From: Corynebacterium kalidii
GTDB taxonomy: Bacteria > Actinomycetota > Actinomycetes > Mycobacteriales > Mycobacteriaceae
NCBI RefSeq assembly: GCF_022869005.1
Contig: NZ_JALIEA010000016.1
Coordinates: forward strand, 1 to 64,000
Length of the DNA: 64,000 nt
Reading direction: 5' to 3'
Made by a program: the position numbers and the translations under genes. A model generated the notes under the pieces. It did not search any database. It worked only from the letters and a program-made list of their open reading frames with translations, and was not told where the DNA came from. Position 1 is the stretch's first letter. Each line of letters opens with the position of its first letter. Positions 15,943 through 24,602 of the stretch are shown in pieces.

Positions 15943-16662
15943 ATGGACACCACGACCAACCACGGCGCCACCCCCGGCGCCACCCCGGACCTCGCCGACC
16001 GGCTCACCCACCTTGCCATGATGCTGCGGCGCATGGACATGATGGGGCGCCCGGGGCGCCCGTTCGGCGGGATGCGCGCCGGGCAGGGGCGTGTACTGCA
16101 CATCCTCACCCTGCGCAGCCCGATGCCGCAGAAGGAACTGGCCTACATGCTGGGCGTCCGCCCCCAGTCCCTCAGCGAACTCCTCGGCAAACTCGAGACC
16201 GCGGGCTTCGTCGAGCGACGGCGGGACGACAACGACCGGCGGACGTTCCTCGTCGACATCACGGAGAAGGGACGCGAGGCCGCGTCGGACGCCCCGGAGA
16301 CCGACGACCCCTTCGACGTCCTGTCCGAGGACGAGCAGGAGCAGTTCGGCGACATGCTCGACAGGGTCGCCGCCGCCGTCCGGGCGAAGTTCCCGGACGA
16401 TCCCCGACGCGGTGGCCGGGGCCGTGGCTTCGCCGGTGCACACGGCGGCCCCGGCCACGGTATGCCCGACGGTGACCGGCGACCGGGCGACCACGCGCAC
16501 TGCCACGACCACCGCCTCCACGACGACGCGGAGTGGCCCGGTGCGCGGGAGATGCACGACATGGGCCGGATGGCGATGCTGCGCACGGGGATGATGGCCC
16601 GGGGCCGCTGGTTCGCCAGGGACTTCCGCCGGGGCTTCGGGCAGGAGCCGGGGTTCGCCTGA
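15943..16662 (+). CDS. MarR-family regulator with a His-rich tail
   Basis: This 239-residue protein has a MarR winged helix (QKELAYMLGVRPQSLSELLGKL, FVERRRDDNDRRTFLVDITEKG) at residues about 45-110. Typical MarR proteins end near 150. Here a tail of about 90 residues is rich in Gly, His, Asp and Met (DHAHCHDHRLHDD, MHDMGRMAMLRTGMMARG), which could bind metal or a partner. GAAGGAG lies before the ATG. The promoter carries four related palindromic repeats, suggesting autoregulation. No obvious target gene other than itself is adjacent. Confidence 0.88.
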   Translation: MDTTTNHGATPGATPDLADRLTHLAMMLRRMDMMGRPGRPFGGMRAGQGRVLHILTLRSPMPQKELAYMLGVRPQSLSELLGKLETAGFVERRRDDNDRRTFLVDITEKGREAASDAPETDDPFDVLSEDEQEQFGDMLDRVAAAVRAKFPDDPRRGGRGRGFAGAHGGPGHGMPDGDRRPGDHAHCHDHRLHDDAEWPGAREMHDMGRMAMLRTGMMARGRWFARDFRRGFGQEPGFA

Positions 16663-16707
16663 CTCCACCCGCCAGGTGTCCGGGTCACCGGGCACGACCT
16701 TGGGACT

Positions 16708-16758
16708 GACACAGCAACCCCGGAGGACGGTCACGCCGACCTCCGGGGTTGCTGTGTC
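16708..16758 (-). terminator. hairpin repeat copy 1 (GCAACCCC family)
   Basis: The 19-bp perfect arms (containing ACAGCAACCCCGGAGG and its complement) enclose a 13-nt loop. The hairpin lies 46 nt after the MarR stop and overlaps the 3' end of the convergent DUF559-type gene, so it could serve both directions. There is no strong T-tract. It is one of four related hairpins in this part of the window. Confidence 0.75.
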
Positions 16759-17816
16759 GCGGCTGCTGCGGCGGCGGCCGTGAGCCGCTGCGTCGCCCGG
16801 TCCACCGCCGCCCGGACGGTACGGCAGACGCGGGCGGGCGACCGGATGCCGTGCCGGGTGAACCGGCGGACCTCCCACCCGTCGTTCATCATCGACTGGG
16901 TGAGCCGCAGGTCGGTCTCGCGCTGTTCGAGACTGTCGTGGTGGCCACCGTCGTAGTAGAGCGCGACCCGCAGGTCACGGCACGCCAGGTCGGGCACGGT
17001 GCCACCCGGGAGGATCAGCCCCTCGGCGTCCTCCCTGACCTGCGACTCCCAGGCGAAGCCGGGCGGCAACAGCGGGGCCACGATGAGCCGGAGCGCGGTC
17101 TCCATCGGGGACTGGGCACCGTAGTCGCACATCCCGAGCACCTCGGCGACCGTCCGGACGTCCACACGGTCGGTGGCGGCGCGGGCGATGTCCTCGTGGC
17201 GCAGGCCGGTGCACTGGGTGAACGCGTCCACGAACTGCACCGCGCGGTGGACCCGGTCGTCGATCCCCGGCAGACGCAGATGGGCCCACGAGTGCCTCCC
17301 ACGCAGGATCGACCAGAGACAGTGGGCGGCCGCCGTCGCCGGGTCCACGGCCCGCAGGGTGGGCAGACGCGGGTCGGGACGGGTGACCGGGAGTGCGTCC
17401 GGTAACCGGCGGAACACCGGCCGGAGGGGGAGCCGGGCTGCCGACCGGGAGTCCGAGCTGCCCTTGGAGCCGCGGTCGGCGAACAGGACGGTGGGCGCGG
17501 AGTCCGGCCAGTCCGTCCAGAGCCCGTGGAGCGCTGCGGCACCCCACTCGCCCACGACGGCGCCCGGGTTGTTCATCGAGTGGGCGCGGGCACGGGTGAC
17601 GGCGTCCGCCGGGAATCCCCCGAACGGCCGGACGTCCTCCGGCAGTGCTGACCGCGGGACGACCAGGCCGGAGGCGACGGTGGTGTAGGACCGGTCGAGC
17701 CGCCACCGGGTCACGGCGCCGGAGCCCAGCAGGTCCCGGCGCCGCTGCGGCAGTGTATTAGGGAGGGTCCGGCGGGTGTGCGTGGGGCCACGGTGGGTCG
17801 GGAGAGGACGGTCCAT
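16731..17816 (-). CDS. DUF559-type protein with AbiEi-like N-terminus
   Basis: This 361-residue protein was started at ATG 17816; the frame stays open to 17879, but that would run into a hairpin. The N-terminal part (RRRDLLGSGAVTRWRLDRSY, SGLVVPRSAL) resembles the winged-helix of AbiEi antitoxins. The C-terminal part has the DUF559/Vsr-like nuclease-fold pattern: LACRDLRVALYYDGGHHDSL, then TQSMMNDGWEVRRFTR. A paralogue lies at 60254-61351 and shares HCL-S-L--HSW, VQF-DA and SPMET-LRL. No partner toxin gene is adjacent. Enzymatic activity is not proven, since the acidic pair of a PD-(D/E)xK site is not obvious. Confidence 0.7.
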   Translation of the reverse strand: MDRPLPTHRGPTHTRRTLPNTLPQRRRDLLGSGAVTRWRLDRSYTTVASGLVVPRSALPEDVRPFGGFPADAVTRARAHSMNNPGAVVGEWGAAALHGLWTDWPDSAPTVLFADRGSKGSSDSRSAARLPLRPVFRRLPDALPVTRPDPRLPTLRAVDPATAAAHCLWSILRGRHSWAHLRLPGIDDRVHRAVQFVDAFTQCTGLRHEDIARAATDRVDVRTVAEVLGMCDYGAQSPMETALRLIVAPLLPPGFAWESQVREDAEGLILPGGTVPDLACRDLRVALYYDGGHHDSLEQRETDLRLTQSMMNDGWEVRRFTRHGIRSPARVCRTVRAAVDRATQRLTAAAAAAATQQPRRSA

Positions 17817-17875
17817 GGTGGAGAGAGACCCGCCACGGCCGCGCCGGGTTCCCTGCCGCCGGGACCTGGTACGCG

Positions 17876-17914
17876 GCAACCCCGGAGGCTGGTGTCACCG
17901 ACCTCCGGGGTTGC
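17876..17914 (-). terminator. hairpin repeat copy 2 (GCAACCCC family)
   Basis: GCAACCCCGGAGG and its exact complement are separated by 13 nt that themselves contain GGTGTCACC. It lies 44 nt downstream of the lutC stop, in the position of a transcription terminator. Confidence 0.75.
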
Positions 17915-17957
17915 TGTGTCAGCGGGTGTCGGCCGGCCCGCCGACCTACCTGCAGAC

Positions 17958-18650
17958 CTACCCGGCGATGACCACGTCGAGTCGCCGGGGCCCGTGCACG
18001 CCCTGCACGCGGATCAGCTCGATGTCCACCGTCGCACTCGGCCCGGAGACCATCGTCACCGGCAGCGTGTGCAGACCCGCCCTGGTCAGCGCGGTGACGG
18101 CCTCGGGCACGATCTCCACGACGTCCTCGACCCTCACCACCACGATGTGGTGGTCCGGGACCAGTGTGGTCGCCCGGCGCCCGGACTCCGGGCCCACCAG
18201 CATGATCGTCCCGGTGTCCGCCACCGACACCGCCGACGCCGTGACCACGGCATCGACACCGTCCAACGTCGCGAGGGGGACCGGGGACGTCGTCGAATCG
18301 TCGAGGACCTCCGCGGCCGCACCGTCGACCCACGCGTGGTTCAACGCCGCCGGCACCACGATGCGGGCGGTGTCGGGGTGCGCCCCGGCGGTCTCCAGGA
18401 AACCCCGTACCGCGGCGGCGATGTCCTTGTCCGACCCGCCGGTACGTGCCACGGTGGCATCGTAGTCCTCGAGGCGGTCGACGAGGAGGTCCACGAGTGC
18501 GGCGGTGTCGGCGGTGCCGGAGGTGCGGTAGCGGCGGGGGATATCGGCAACCCCGGCAGCCCCGGCAGCGTCCTGCCCGTCCCGGAGTCCCAGCGAGGAC
18601 CGTACCCGCGCCAGGATCTCGGCCCGTGCATCGGTGTGTGCGTCGGTCAC
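17958..18650 (-). CDS. lutC: lactate utilization protein C
   Basis: This 230-residue subunit belongs to the LutABC complex that oxidises L-lactate to pyruvate. It has the LutC/YkgG fold: AVVTASAVSVADTGTIML, VPDHHIVVVRVEDVVE and TMVSGPSATVDIELIRVQGVHGP. GTG 18650 was chosen because GGGAGAGGA lies just upstream and the start overlaps the lutB stop (GTGA). It is the last gene of lutABC and is followed by a terminator hairpin. Confidence 0.93.
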   Translation of the reverse strand: MTDAHTDARAEILARVRSSLGLRDGQDAAGAAGVADIPRRYRTSGTADTAALVDLLVDRLEDYDATVARTGGSDKDIAAAVRGFLETAGAHPDTARIVVPAALNHAWVDGAAAEVLDDSTTSPVPLATLDGVDAVVTASAVSVADTGTIMLVGPESGRRATTLVPDHHIVVVRVEDVVEIVPEAVTALTRAGLHTLPVTMVSGPSATVDIELIRVQGVHGPRRLDVVIAG

Positions 18651-20146
18651 CTGTCCTCTCCCTTCTGGTGTCGGCGGAACCAGCTCCGGAACGACTCCGG
18701 AGGTGGTTGGGGGACGTCCCGCGAGCTCGTCCACTGTCCGGCGAGCCCGGGCAGGGACGTCATCCCCGCGGCGGGGCTGAACCTGTGCGCCAGCGGGAGC
18801 GCGCGTTCGGCCACGCCCATGCGGCGCCCGTCGCTCATCAGCCACTTCGCCCCGTCCAGCGCCAGGTCCAGCTGGGACGACGGGACGCGTCCGCCGTGGT
18901 TGACCTCCTGGTCCTCGTTGCGCAGGCGGGTGAGCATCTCCGGGATGTTGATCTTCACCGGGCAGGCGTCGTAGCAGGATCCGCACAGTGACGACGCGTA
19001 GGGCAGTGACCCGTTCGCGGACTCGTCCACCCCGGTCATCAACGGGGTCAGGATCGCGCCGATGGGTCCGGGGTAGACCGACCCGTAGGCGTGGCCGCCG
19101 GTGCGCTCGTAGACCGGGCAGACGTTCATGCACGCCGAGCAGCGGATGCAGTGCAGCGCCTGGCGTCCGTGTTCGTCGGCCAGGGCCCGGGTGCGCCCGT
19201 TGTCCAGCAGGATCACGTGCGCGTTCTGGGGGCCGTCGCCCGGGGTCACGCCCGTCCAGAAGGAGCTGTAGGGGTTCATCCGTTCGCCGGTGGAGGAGCG
19301 GGGCAGCAGCTGCATGAACACCTCCAGGTCCTGGAAGGTCGGCAGCAGCTTCTCGATGCCCATCACGGTGATCAGCGTCTCCGGCAGGGTGACGCACATC
19401 CGGCCGTTGCCCTCGGACTCCACCACCGAGAGGGTGCCGGTGTCCGCGATGCCGAAGTTCGCACCGGAGACGGCGACCCTGGTCTCCATGAACTTCCGAC
19501 GCAGGTGCCGACGGCTGGCTTCGGCGAGGTGCTCGGGGGCGTTGTCGAGGTCGGGGTCCACGTCGTCCATGCCGTCGAGGAAGATGCGGCGGATCTCGTC
19601 GCGGTTGCGGTGGATCGCCGGGACGAGGATGTGGCTCGGCTTGTCCCCGCCGAGCTGGACGATCAGCTCGGCCAGGTCCGTCTCCAGGGCGCGGATGCCG
19701 CGGGGCGCGAGGTACTCGTTGAGCCCGATCTCCTGGGTCGCCATCGACTTGACCTTGATGACCTCGCGTACGCCGTCCTCGGTGAGCGGGGCGTGCTCGG
19801 TGACGAGGTCCTCGACGATACGGTTGGCCTCGTCGGCGTCACGGGCCCAGTGCACGTGGCCACCGCGGGCGGTGAAGGCCTCCTCGAACTGCTGGAGCAG
19901 CTCCGGAAGACGCGCCATCACGCCCTGCTTGACGGCGGAACCGGCGTCGCGCAGCGCCTCCCAGTCGGGCATCTCGGCCACCCGTGCGGCGCGTTTGCCG
20001 CGGATGGTCCGGGTGGCCTGCTGCAGGTTGCTGCGCATCTGGACGTTGCCGAGCTCGTGCCCGGCGACCTCGGGGAAGGGGTGGGCCTCGACGAGGTTGC
20101 CGCGGCCGGGGACGGTCGGCATGCCGAGGACGGTACGGGAACTCAT
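18647..20146 (-). CDS. lutB: lactate utilization iron-sulfur protein B
   Basis: This 499-residue LutB subunit has an N-terminal LUD domain (VSGANFGIADTGTLSVVESEG) and a C-terminal ferredoxin-like part with two 4Fe-4S Cys clusters, CIRCSACMNVCPVY and CGSCYDACPVKIN. Its ATG overlaps the lutA stop (ATGA) and its stop overlaps the lutC start. It is the presumed electron-transfer core of the complex. Confidence 0.95.
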   Translation of the reverse strand: MSSRTVLGMPTVPGRGNLVEAHPFPEVAGHELGNVQMRSNLQQATRTIRGKRAARVAEMPDWEALRDAGSAVKQGVMARLPELLQQFEEAFTARGGHVHWARDADEANRIVEDLVTEHAPLTEDGVREVIKVKSMATQEIGLNEYLAPRGIRALETDLAELIVQLGGDKPSHILVPAIHRNRDEIRRIFLDGMDDVDPDLDNAPEHLAEASRRHLRRKFMETRVAVSGANFGIADTGTLSVVESEGNGRMCVTLPETLITVMGIEKLLPTFQDLEVFMQLLPRSSTGERMNPYSSFWTGVTPGDGPQNAHVILLDNGRTRALADEHGRQALHCIRCSACMNVCPVYERTGGHAYGSVYPGPIGAILTPLMTGVDESANGSLPYASSLCGSCYDACPVKINIPEMLTRLRNEDQEVNHGGRVPSSQLDLALDGAKWLMSDGRRMGVAERALPLAHRFSPAAGMTSLPGLAGQWTSSRDVPQPPPESFRSWFRRHQKGEDR

Positions 20147-20967
20147 CGCAGTGCACCTCCGGTGACGGTGGCTCCCTCGTCCGGGAGCAGCAGCGGGTTG
20201 TCCTTCGTGGACGCCAGGATGCGGGCGAGGTGGACCGCGGCAGGGACGGCCCCTTCGCCGGGGACGAGCCGTCCGGTGCGGGACAGGCCGCCGCCGATGT
20301 GCATCAGGCAGGAGGCGTCGCCGCCGGTGCACACCGATGCGCCGCTGGAGATCACCGCCTCGACCTTGTCGCCGAGCATCGCGCCGGAGACCTGCGGGTT
20401 CTTCACGGAGAACGTCCCGCCGAAACCGCAGCAGATGTCCTCGTTCGGCACGGTGCGCAGCTCCAGCCCCTCCACGGAGGCGAGGAGGTCGCGTTGCCGG
20501 TCGCCGAGCCGCAGCAGGCGCATGCCGTGGCAGGACGGGTGGTAGGCCACCGTGTGGGGGAACCAGCTGCCCAGTTCGGCGGCGGCGTCGGTGACCCCGA
20601 GGACGTCGGTGAGGAACTGGCAGAGCTCGTAGGTCCGGTCGGCGACGGCCGTGGCCCGGGACGCCAGGCCGGCGTCGCCGTTGTGGTCGGCGATCATGGG
20701 GTGCTGGTGGCCGAGCGAGGCGACACAGGAGCCGCTGGGTGCGACGGCGTAGTCCCAGTCGGCGTCCTCGAAGGCGCGTACGTGGTTGCGGACCACGGGG
20801 TAGGCGTCGGCGAACTTTCCGGAGTTGATGTGCATCTGGCCGCAACAGGCCTGGCGTTCGGGGAACACGACCTGGTGTCCCAGGCGTTCGAGGATGCTGA
20901 CGGTCGCTTTCGCCACTTCGGGGTACATGGCGTCGACGATGCACGTCGCGAACAACGCGATCTTCAC
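20143..20967 (-). CDS. lutA: lactate utilization protein A
   Basis: This 274-residue protein carries two CCG domains with cysteine motifs (ERQACCGQMHIN, NEDICCGFGGTFSVK) that hold a Fe-S cofactor as in heterodisulfide reductase subunits. It starts at GTG 20967 (VKIALFATC). It is first in lutABC. A leader of roughly 150 nt and a TGGTC-A-GACCA operator lie upstream, so lactate-responsive control by an LldR-type repressor is likely. Confidence 0.93.
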   Translation of the reverse strand: MKIALFATCIVDAMYPEVAKATVSILERLGHQVVFPERQACCGQMHINSGKFADAYPVVRNHVRAFEDADWDYAVAPSGSCVASLGHQHPMIADHNGDAGLASRATAVADRTYELCQFLTDVLGVTDAAAELGSWFPHTVAYHPSCHGMRLLRLGDRQRDLLASVEGLELRTVPNEDICCGFGGTFSVKNPQVSGAMLGDKVEAVISSGASVCTGGDASCLMHIGGGLSRTGRLVPGEGAVPAAVHLARILASTKDNPLLLPDEGATVTGGALR

Positions 20968-21139
20968 GGGTATCGTCCCTCGTCTCAGTCGTGGGGTGCG
21001 GCAGCTCTTCCCTGCCTCTCGGTGCCGGGGCGCCTGTCGCTGAGGTCGTCGGTCTCCCGAGGCGTCCCGGTGAACCACTGTAGTGAAGGTAACGGCGCTG
21101 GTCACTGCGACGCGTAGCGTGGTTATGCATGTAGCATCG

Positions 21140-21154
21140 TGTGGTCAGACCACA
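21140..21154 (-). promoter_or_regulatory. putative LldR-type operator upstream of lutABC
   Basis: TGTGGTCAGACCACA is a perfect inverted repeat (7-bp arms, one central base). It fits the TGGTC-N-GACCA core reported for LldR (GntR family) of C. glutamicum. On the minus strand a possible -10 (CATAAC) follows about 20 nt later. Regulator identity is inferred. Confidence 0.6.
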
Positions 21155-21233
21155 CAGGTCAGGGTGGTGGCGGGGTGATCCGGCCGATTCGCGGGCTCCC
21201 CCCGTGCAGGGGTGAGCGTGGTCACCTGACGTA

Positions 21234-21272
21234 GCAACCCCGCAGGACGGTGCGGCCGGCCTGCGGGGTTGC
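21234..21272 (-). terminator. hairpin repeat copy 3 (GCAACCCC family)
   Basis: GCAACCCCGCAGG and its exact complement surround a 13-nt loop; outside, TGACGT and ACGTCA extend the stem after one mismatch. It lies 100 nt downstream of the RDD protein stop. Confidence 0.72.
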
Positions 21273-21371
21273 CACGTCAGTGGACGACGCCGCGGACACA
21301 CGAACGCCCGCCACCGGGCAGGGTGGCGGGCGTTCGGGTGAGTGGCCGGGCAGACCGGGCAGGCCGGGCAG

Positions 21372-21899
21372 CTACCGGGAGCGGACCACGGTGAGGTTGC
21401 CGAGCTTGTCGAACCAGGAGCGCTTCTCCGGGTCGTTGGCGATGCCGACACCGATGAAGATCTGCAGCGCGATCTGGACCAGGCCGCCGACGAACGGGAT
21501 GATCTGGCTGACGATCCAGGAGTTGCGCTTCAGGGAGGACACGGCGTCCGGGTTGGACCCGTCGGCGGTGACCACCTTCATGCCCAGGATCCGCTTGCCG
21601 GGGCTGGCACCCCAGGCGACCTCGCTGCCTACGCGGGCGATGAGCCAGACGACGATGGTGATCAGGCTCATCGTGAACATGGAGCCGGTGCCGAGGTCGG
21701 TGAGGTCGACGCCGGCCAGGGACGCGATGGCGTTGGAGATGATCGCGATGATGATGCCGTCGATCAACGTGCCGGCCAGGCGTCGTCCGGCGCCGGGACG
21801 GTCGTTCGGCACCAGGCGGTTCGGGTCCTGCCCGTACGGGTCGTTGGTGTACGCGCCGTAGGGCAGGACGCCGTCATAGGGGTTCGGGGTGTTGGTCAT
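21372..21899 (-). CDS. RDD-family membrane protein
   Basis: This 175-residue protein has a Pro/Asn/Tyr-rich cytosolic N-terminus (residues 1-30) followed by an RDD domain. The domain shows GRRLAGTLIDGIIIAII, a second hydrophobic segment (FTMSLITIVVWLIARVG), SPGKRILGMKVV and a third hydrophobic stretch. The conserved Arg and Asp residues of the family are present. Some RDD proteins are Na+(Li+,K+)/H+ antiporters, but most are unassigned. It is monocistronic and lies between metE and lutABC, with a hairpin on either side. Confidence 0.88.
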   Translation of the reverse strand: MTNTPNPYDGVLPYGAYTNDPYGQDPNRLVPNDRPGAGRRLAGTLIDGIIIAIISNAIASLAGVDLTDLGTGSMFTMSLITIVVWLIARVGSEVAWGASPGKRILGMKVVTADGSNPDAVSSLKRNSWIVSQIIPFVGGLVQIALQIFIGVGIANDPEKRSWFDKLGNLTVVRSR

Positions 21900-21953
21900 G
21901 GTGCTCTCGTTCCTCGTGGGTTCGTCGGCTGTTGCGGTACTACAGCATAGGGC

Positions 21954-21994
21954 AGCAACCCCGGGGGTTGGTGACACCAGCCCCCGGGGTTGCT
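21954..21994 (-). terminator. hairpin repeat copy 4 (GCAACCCC family), behind metE
   Basis: The 14-bp arms AGCAACCCCGGGGG / CCCCCGGGGTTGCT flank a loop that continues the stem through TGGTG/CACCA. It is placed 30 nt after the metE stop and is the strongest of the four related hairpins. Confidence 0.78.
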
Positions 21995-22023
21995 ACGTGG
22001 TCTGCGCGGTCAGGGGTGGTGAC

Positions 22024-24375
22024 CTACGCGTTGACGCTGGCGCGGGCCTTCTCGGCCGCGGCGACGAGCACCTTGATCGAGGCGGTGGTCTCGTCCCAGC
22101 CGCGGGTCTTCAGACCACAGTCCGGGTTCACCCACAGCTGACGGGCCGGCACGGCCTCCAGTGCCTCGTTGAGCAGGGTGTCGACCTCGTCCTGCTCCGG
22201 GACGCGCGGGGAGTGGATGTCCCACACGCCCGGGCCCACGCCCAGCTCGAAGCCGGAGTCGCGCAGGGCGTGCAGCACGCGCATGCCGTTGCGGGAGGCC
22301 TCGATGGAGGTGACGTCGGCGTCCAGGTCGCCCACGGTGCCGATGAGTTCGTTGAACTCGGAGTAGCACATGTGGGTGTGGATCTGGGTGGCGTCGTCCA
22401 CGCCGGCGGTGGCCAGGCGGAAGGCGCCCACGGCCCACGCCAGGTACGCGGGCTGCTGGGAGGCGCGCAGCGGCAGCAGCTCACGGATGGCGGGCTCGTC
22501 GACCTGGATGATCTTCGCCCCGGCGTCGACGAGGTCGGAGATCTCGTCGCGCAGGGCCAGGGCCACCTGGTCGGCGGTGGCGCCGAGCGGCTGGTCGTCG
22601 CGGACGAAGGACCAGGCCAGCATGGTGACCGGACCGGTGAGCATGCCCTTGACCGGCTTGTCGGTGAAGGACTGCGCCACGCGGAACCACTCGACGGTCA
22701 TCGGCTCCGGACGGGTCACGTCACCGAAGAGGATCGGCGGGCGCACACAGCGGGAGCCGTAGGACTGCACCCACGCCAGGTCCGTGGAGTGGTAGCCGTC
22801 GAGCTGTTCGGAGAAGTACTGGACCATGTCGTTGCGCTCGGGCTCGCCGTGGACGAGCACGTCGAGACCCAGCGCCTCCTGACGCTCGATGACGTCCTTG
22901 ACCTCGTCGACCATGGCCTGGTGGTACTGCCCGGCGGTCAGTTCGCCCTTGCGCAGCTTCGCGCGGGCCTGGCGGATCTCGGTGGTCTGGGGGAAGGAAC
23001 CGATCGTGGTGGTCGGCAGCGGCGGGAGGCCGAGCTCCTGCTCCTGGACCTCGCGGCGCTGGTCGAAGGGGTTACGGCGACGGTCCGCGTCGGTGACCGC
23101 GTCGGTGCGGGTACGCAGGACGCTGTTGCGGGTGCGCTCGGAGGCGCGGCGTCCGGCGACGGCGTCGTGGGCGACGGCCACGGCGGTCTCGTCGTCCTCG
23201 GTCTCGGTGCCGGTGAGCAGGCGGGACAGGACGGCGACCTCGGCGACCTTCTCGGCGCCGAAGGCGAGCCAGCTGCGCAGCTGCGGGTCGTTGTCCAGGC
23301 TGGTCTCCTGGGCGAGGGAGTAGGGGACGTGCAGCAGCGAGCTCGAGGTGGAGACACCGACCGGACCACGGGCGGCGAGGGTCTTCAGGGTCTCCAGGGC
23401 GCGGGCCAGGTCCGTGCGCCAGATGTTGCGCCCGTCGACCACGCCGGCGAGCAGCTGCTCGGTGCCGGTCCAGGACGGGAGCAGGTCGGCGTCGGCGACG
23501 TTGGTGTCGTCGGCCTGGCGCTCGTCGGTCCGGCCGGTGACCAGGTCGACGCCGAAGGCGGCGATGCCGATGCCGGACAGCGTCCCGATGGCCAGATCGC
23601 CGTCGCCGAAGTAGGTCTGGACCAGCAGGTTCGTGTCACCTGCGGCGGCGACCAGCGCCTCGTAGCCGGCGCGGGTGCGGGCCAGCAGGTCGGCCTTGCG
23701 GGCGTCGTCCCGGTCGACGTCGGTGACGAGGTACGGCTCGTCGAACTGGACCCAGGCGGCACCGCGCTCGGCGAGGCGCGGCAGGAGGCGGGCGTAGGCC
23801 TCGAAGACCTCCTCGAGGTGGGTCAGTGCGTCGGAACCGTCGGTGGTGCGGGCCAGCGACAGGTAGGTCAGCGGGCCGATGAGGACCGGACGGGCGGCGG
23901 TTCCGCGGGTCAGCTGGTCGCCGAGGTCGGCGAGCAGGGCGGCGTCGTCGAGACGGAACTCGGTGTCGGCGGCGAGCTCGGGCACGATGTAGTGGTAGTT
24001 CGTGTCGAACCACTTGGTCATCGCGCTGGCCGGCAGCTCCGCGGTGCCGCGGGCGGCGGCGAAGAGCCGGTCGATGAAGGCGGGGAGGCCGTCGTTGCCG
24101 TGGTCGTCGATGTCGGCGACGCGGGTCGGGAGGGCGCCGAGCAGGGCGGAGGTGTCCAGCATCGAGTCGTAGAAGCTACGGCCGATGGTGGGGACGGAGT
24201 CCAGGCCGGCCTCGGTGAGGTTGTCGGCCTGCTGGTTGACCAGCTGGGTGGCGACGGTGGCCAGGTTGCGGCCGGTGGAGTCGTCCTTCCAGTAGGTCTC
24301 GAGGGCCTTCTTCAGTTCGCGCTTCGGGCCGATGCGCGGAACCCCGGCGACGGTGGCGTTGATCTGTGCGGTCAC
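22024..24375 (-). CDS. metE: cobalamin-independent methionine synthase
   Basis: This 783-residue cytosolic enzyme moves a methyl group from 5-methyl-tetrahydropteroyl-polyglutamate to homocysteine. Both halves of the MetE double barrel are complete. Zinc ligands are visible in HTHMCYSEFNE and WVNPDCGLKTRGW. Other landmarks are PTTTIGSFPQT and LTGPVTMLAWSF. It starts at GTG 24375, behind AAGGA. A leader of about 220 nt with two CACATGTG palindromes and an McbR-like operator within its promoter points to sulfur/methionine-responsive regulation. Confidence 0.97.
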   Translation of the reverse strand: MTAQINATVAGVPRIGPKRELKKALETYWKDDSTGRNLATVATQLVNQQADNLTEAGLDSVPTIGRSFYDSMLDTSALLGALPTRVADIDDHGNDGLPAFIDRLFAAARGTAELPASAMTKWFDTNYHYIVPELAADTEFRLDDAALLADLGDQLTRGTAARPVLIGPLTYLSLARTTDGSDALTHLEEVFEAYARLLPRLAERGAAWVQFDEPYLVTDVDRDDARKADLLARTRAGYEALVAAAGDTNLLVQTYFGDGDLAIGTLSGIGIAAFGVDLVTGRTDERQADDTNVADADLLPSWTGTEQLLAGVVDGRNIWRTDLARALETLKTLAARGPVGVSTSSSLLHVPYSLAQETSLDNDPQLRSWLAFGAEKVAEVAVLSRLLTGTETEDDETAVAVAHDAVAGRRASERTRNSVLRTRTDAVTDADRRRNPFDQRREVQEQELGLPPLPTTTIGSFPQTTEIRQARAKLRKGELTAGQYHQAMVDEVKDVIERQEALGLDVLVHGEPERNDMVQYFSEQLDGYHSTDLAWVQSYGSRCVRPPILFGDVTRPEPMTVEWFRVAQSFTDKPVKGMLTGPVTMLAWSFVRDDQPLGATADQVALALRDEISDLVDAGAKIIQVDEPAIRELLPLRASQQPAYLAWAVGAFRLATAGVDDATQIHTHMCYSEFNELIGTVGDLDADVTSIEASRNGMRVLHALRDSGFELGVGPGVWDIHSPRVPEQDEVDTLLNEALEAVPARQLWVNPDCGLKTRGWDETTASIKVLVAAAEKARASVNA

Positions 24376-24597
24376 AAATGATCCTTCACATGTGGTTGTA
24401 CGGGTCTCGCCGTCGAGCGGGGAGTCACATGTGGCACAGGGGGAACCCCGGGAACTGGCGTCGCTGGACGGCAGACCACATGCTGCGGACCGTGCACCCT
24501 GGGGTACGCCACCGCGCCGTTTCCGGTGCGGTTCTTCCGCAGGTTCCGCCTCGTCCGGGGCTCCAGGAGGGGAACTCGACTCTCGTCGACTGCTTGC
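24376..24597 (-). promoter_or_regulatory. long metE leader with paired CACATGTG palindromes
   Basis: From the predicted start point to the GTG there are about 220 nt. CACATGTG occurs at 24387-24394 and 24426-24433; the first directly abuts the AAGGA ribosome site. Because the copies are mutually complementary they could pair and hide the ribosome site. No match to cobalamin, SAM or SAH riboswitch cores was recognised. Confidence 0.45.
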
Positions 24598-24602
24598 GTC
24601 CA

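Noticed and set aside
17819..17879. A longer N-terminus for the DUF559-type protein.
   Set aside because: It would be Arg-rich and begin inside the lutC terminator hairpin; ATG 17816 is more plausible.
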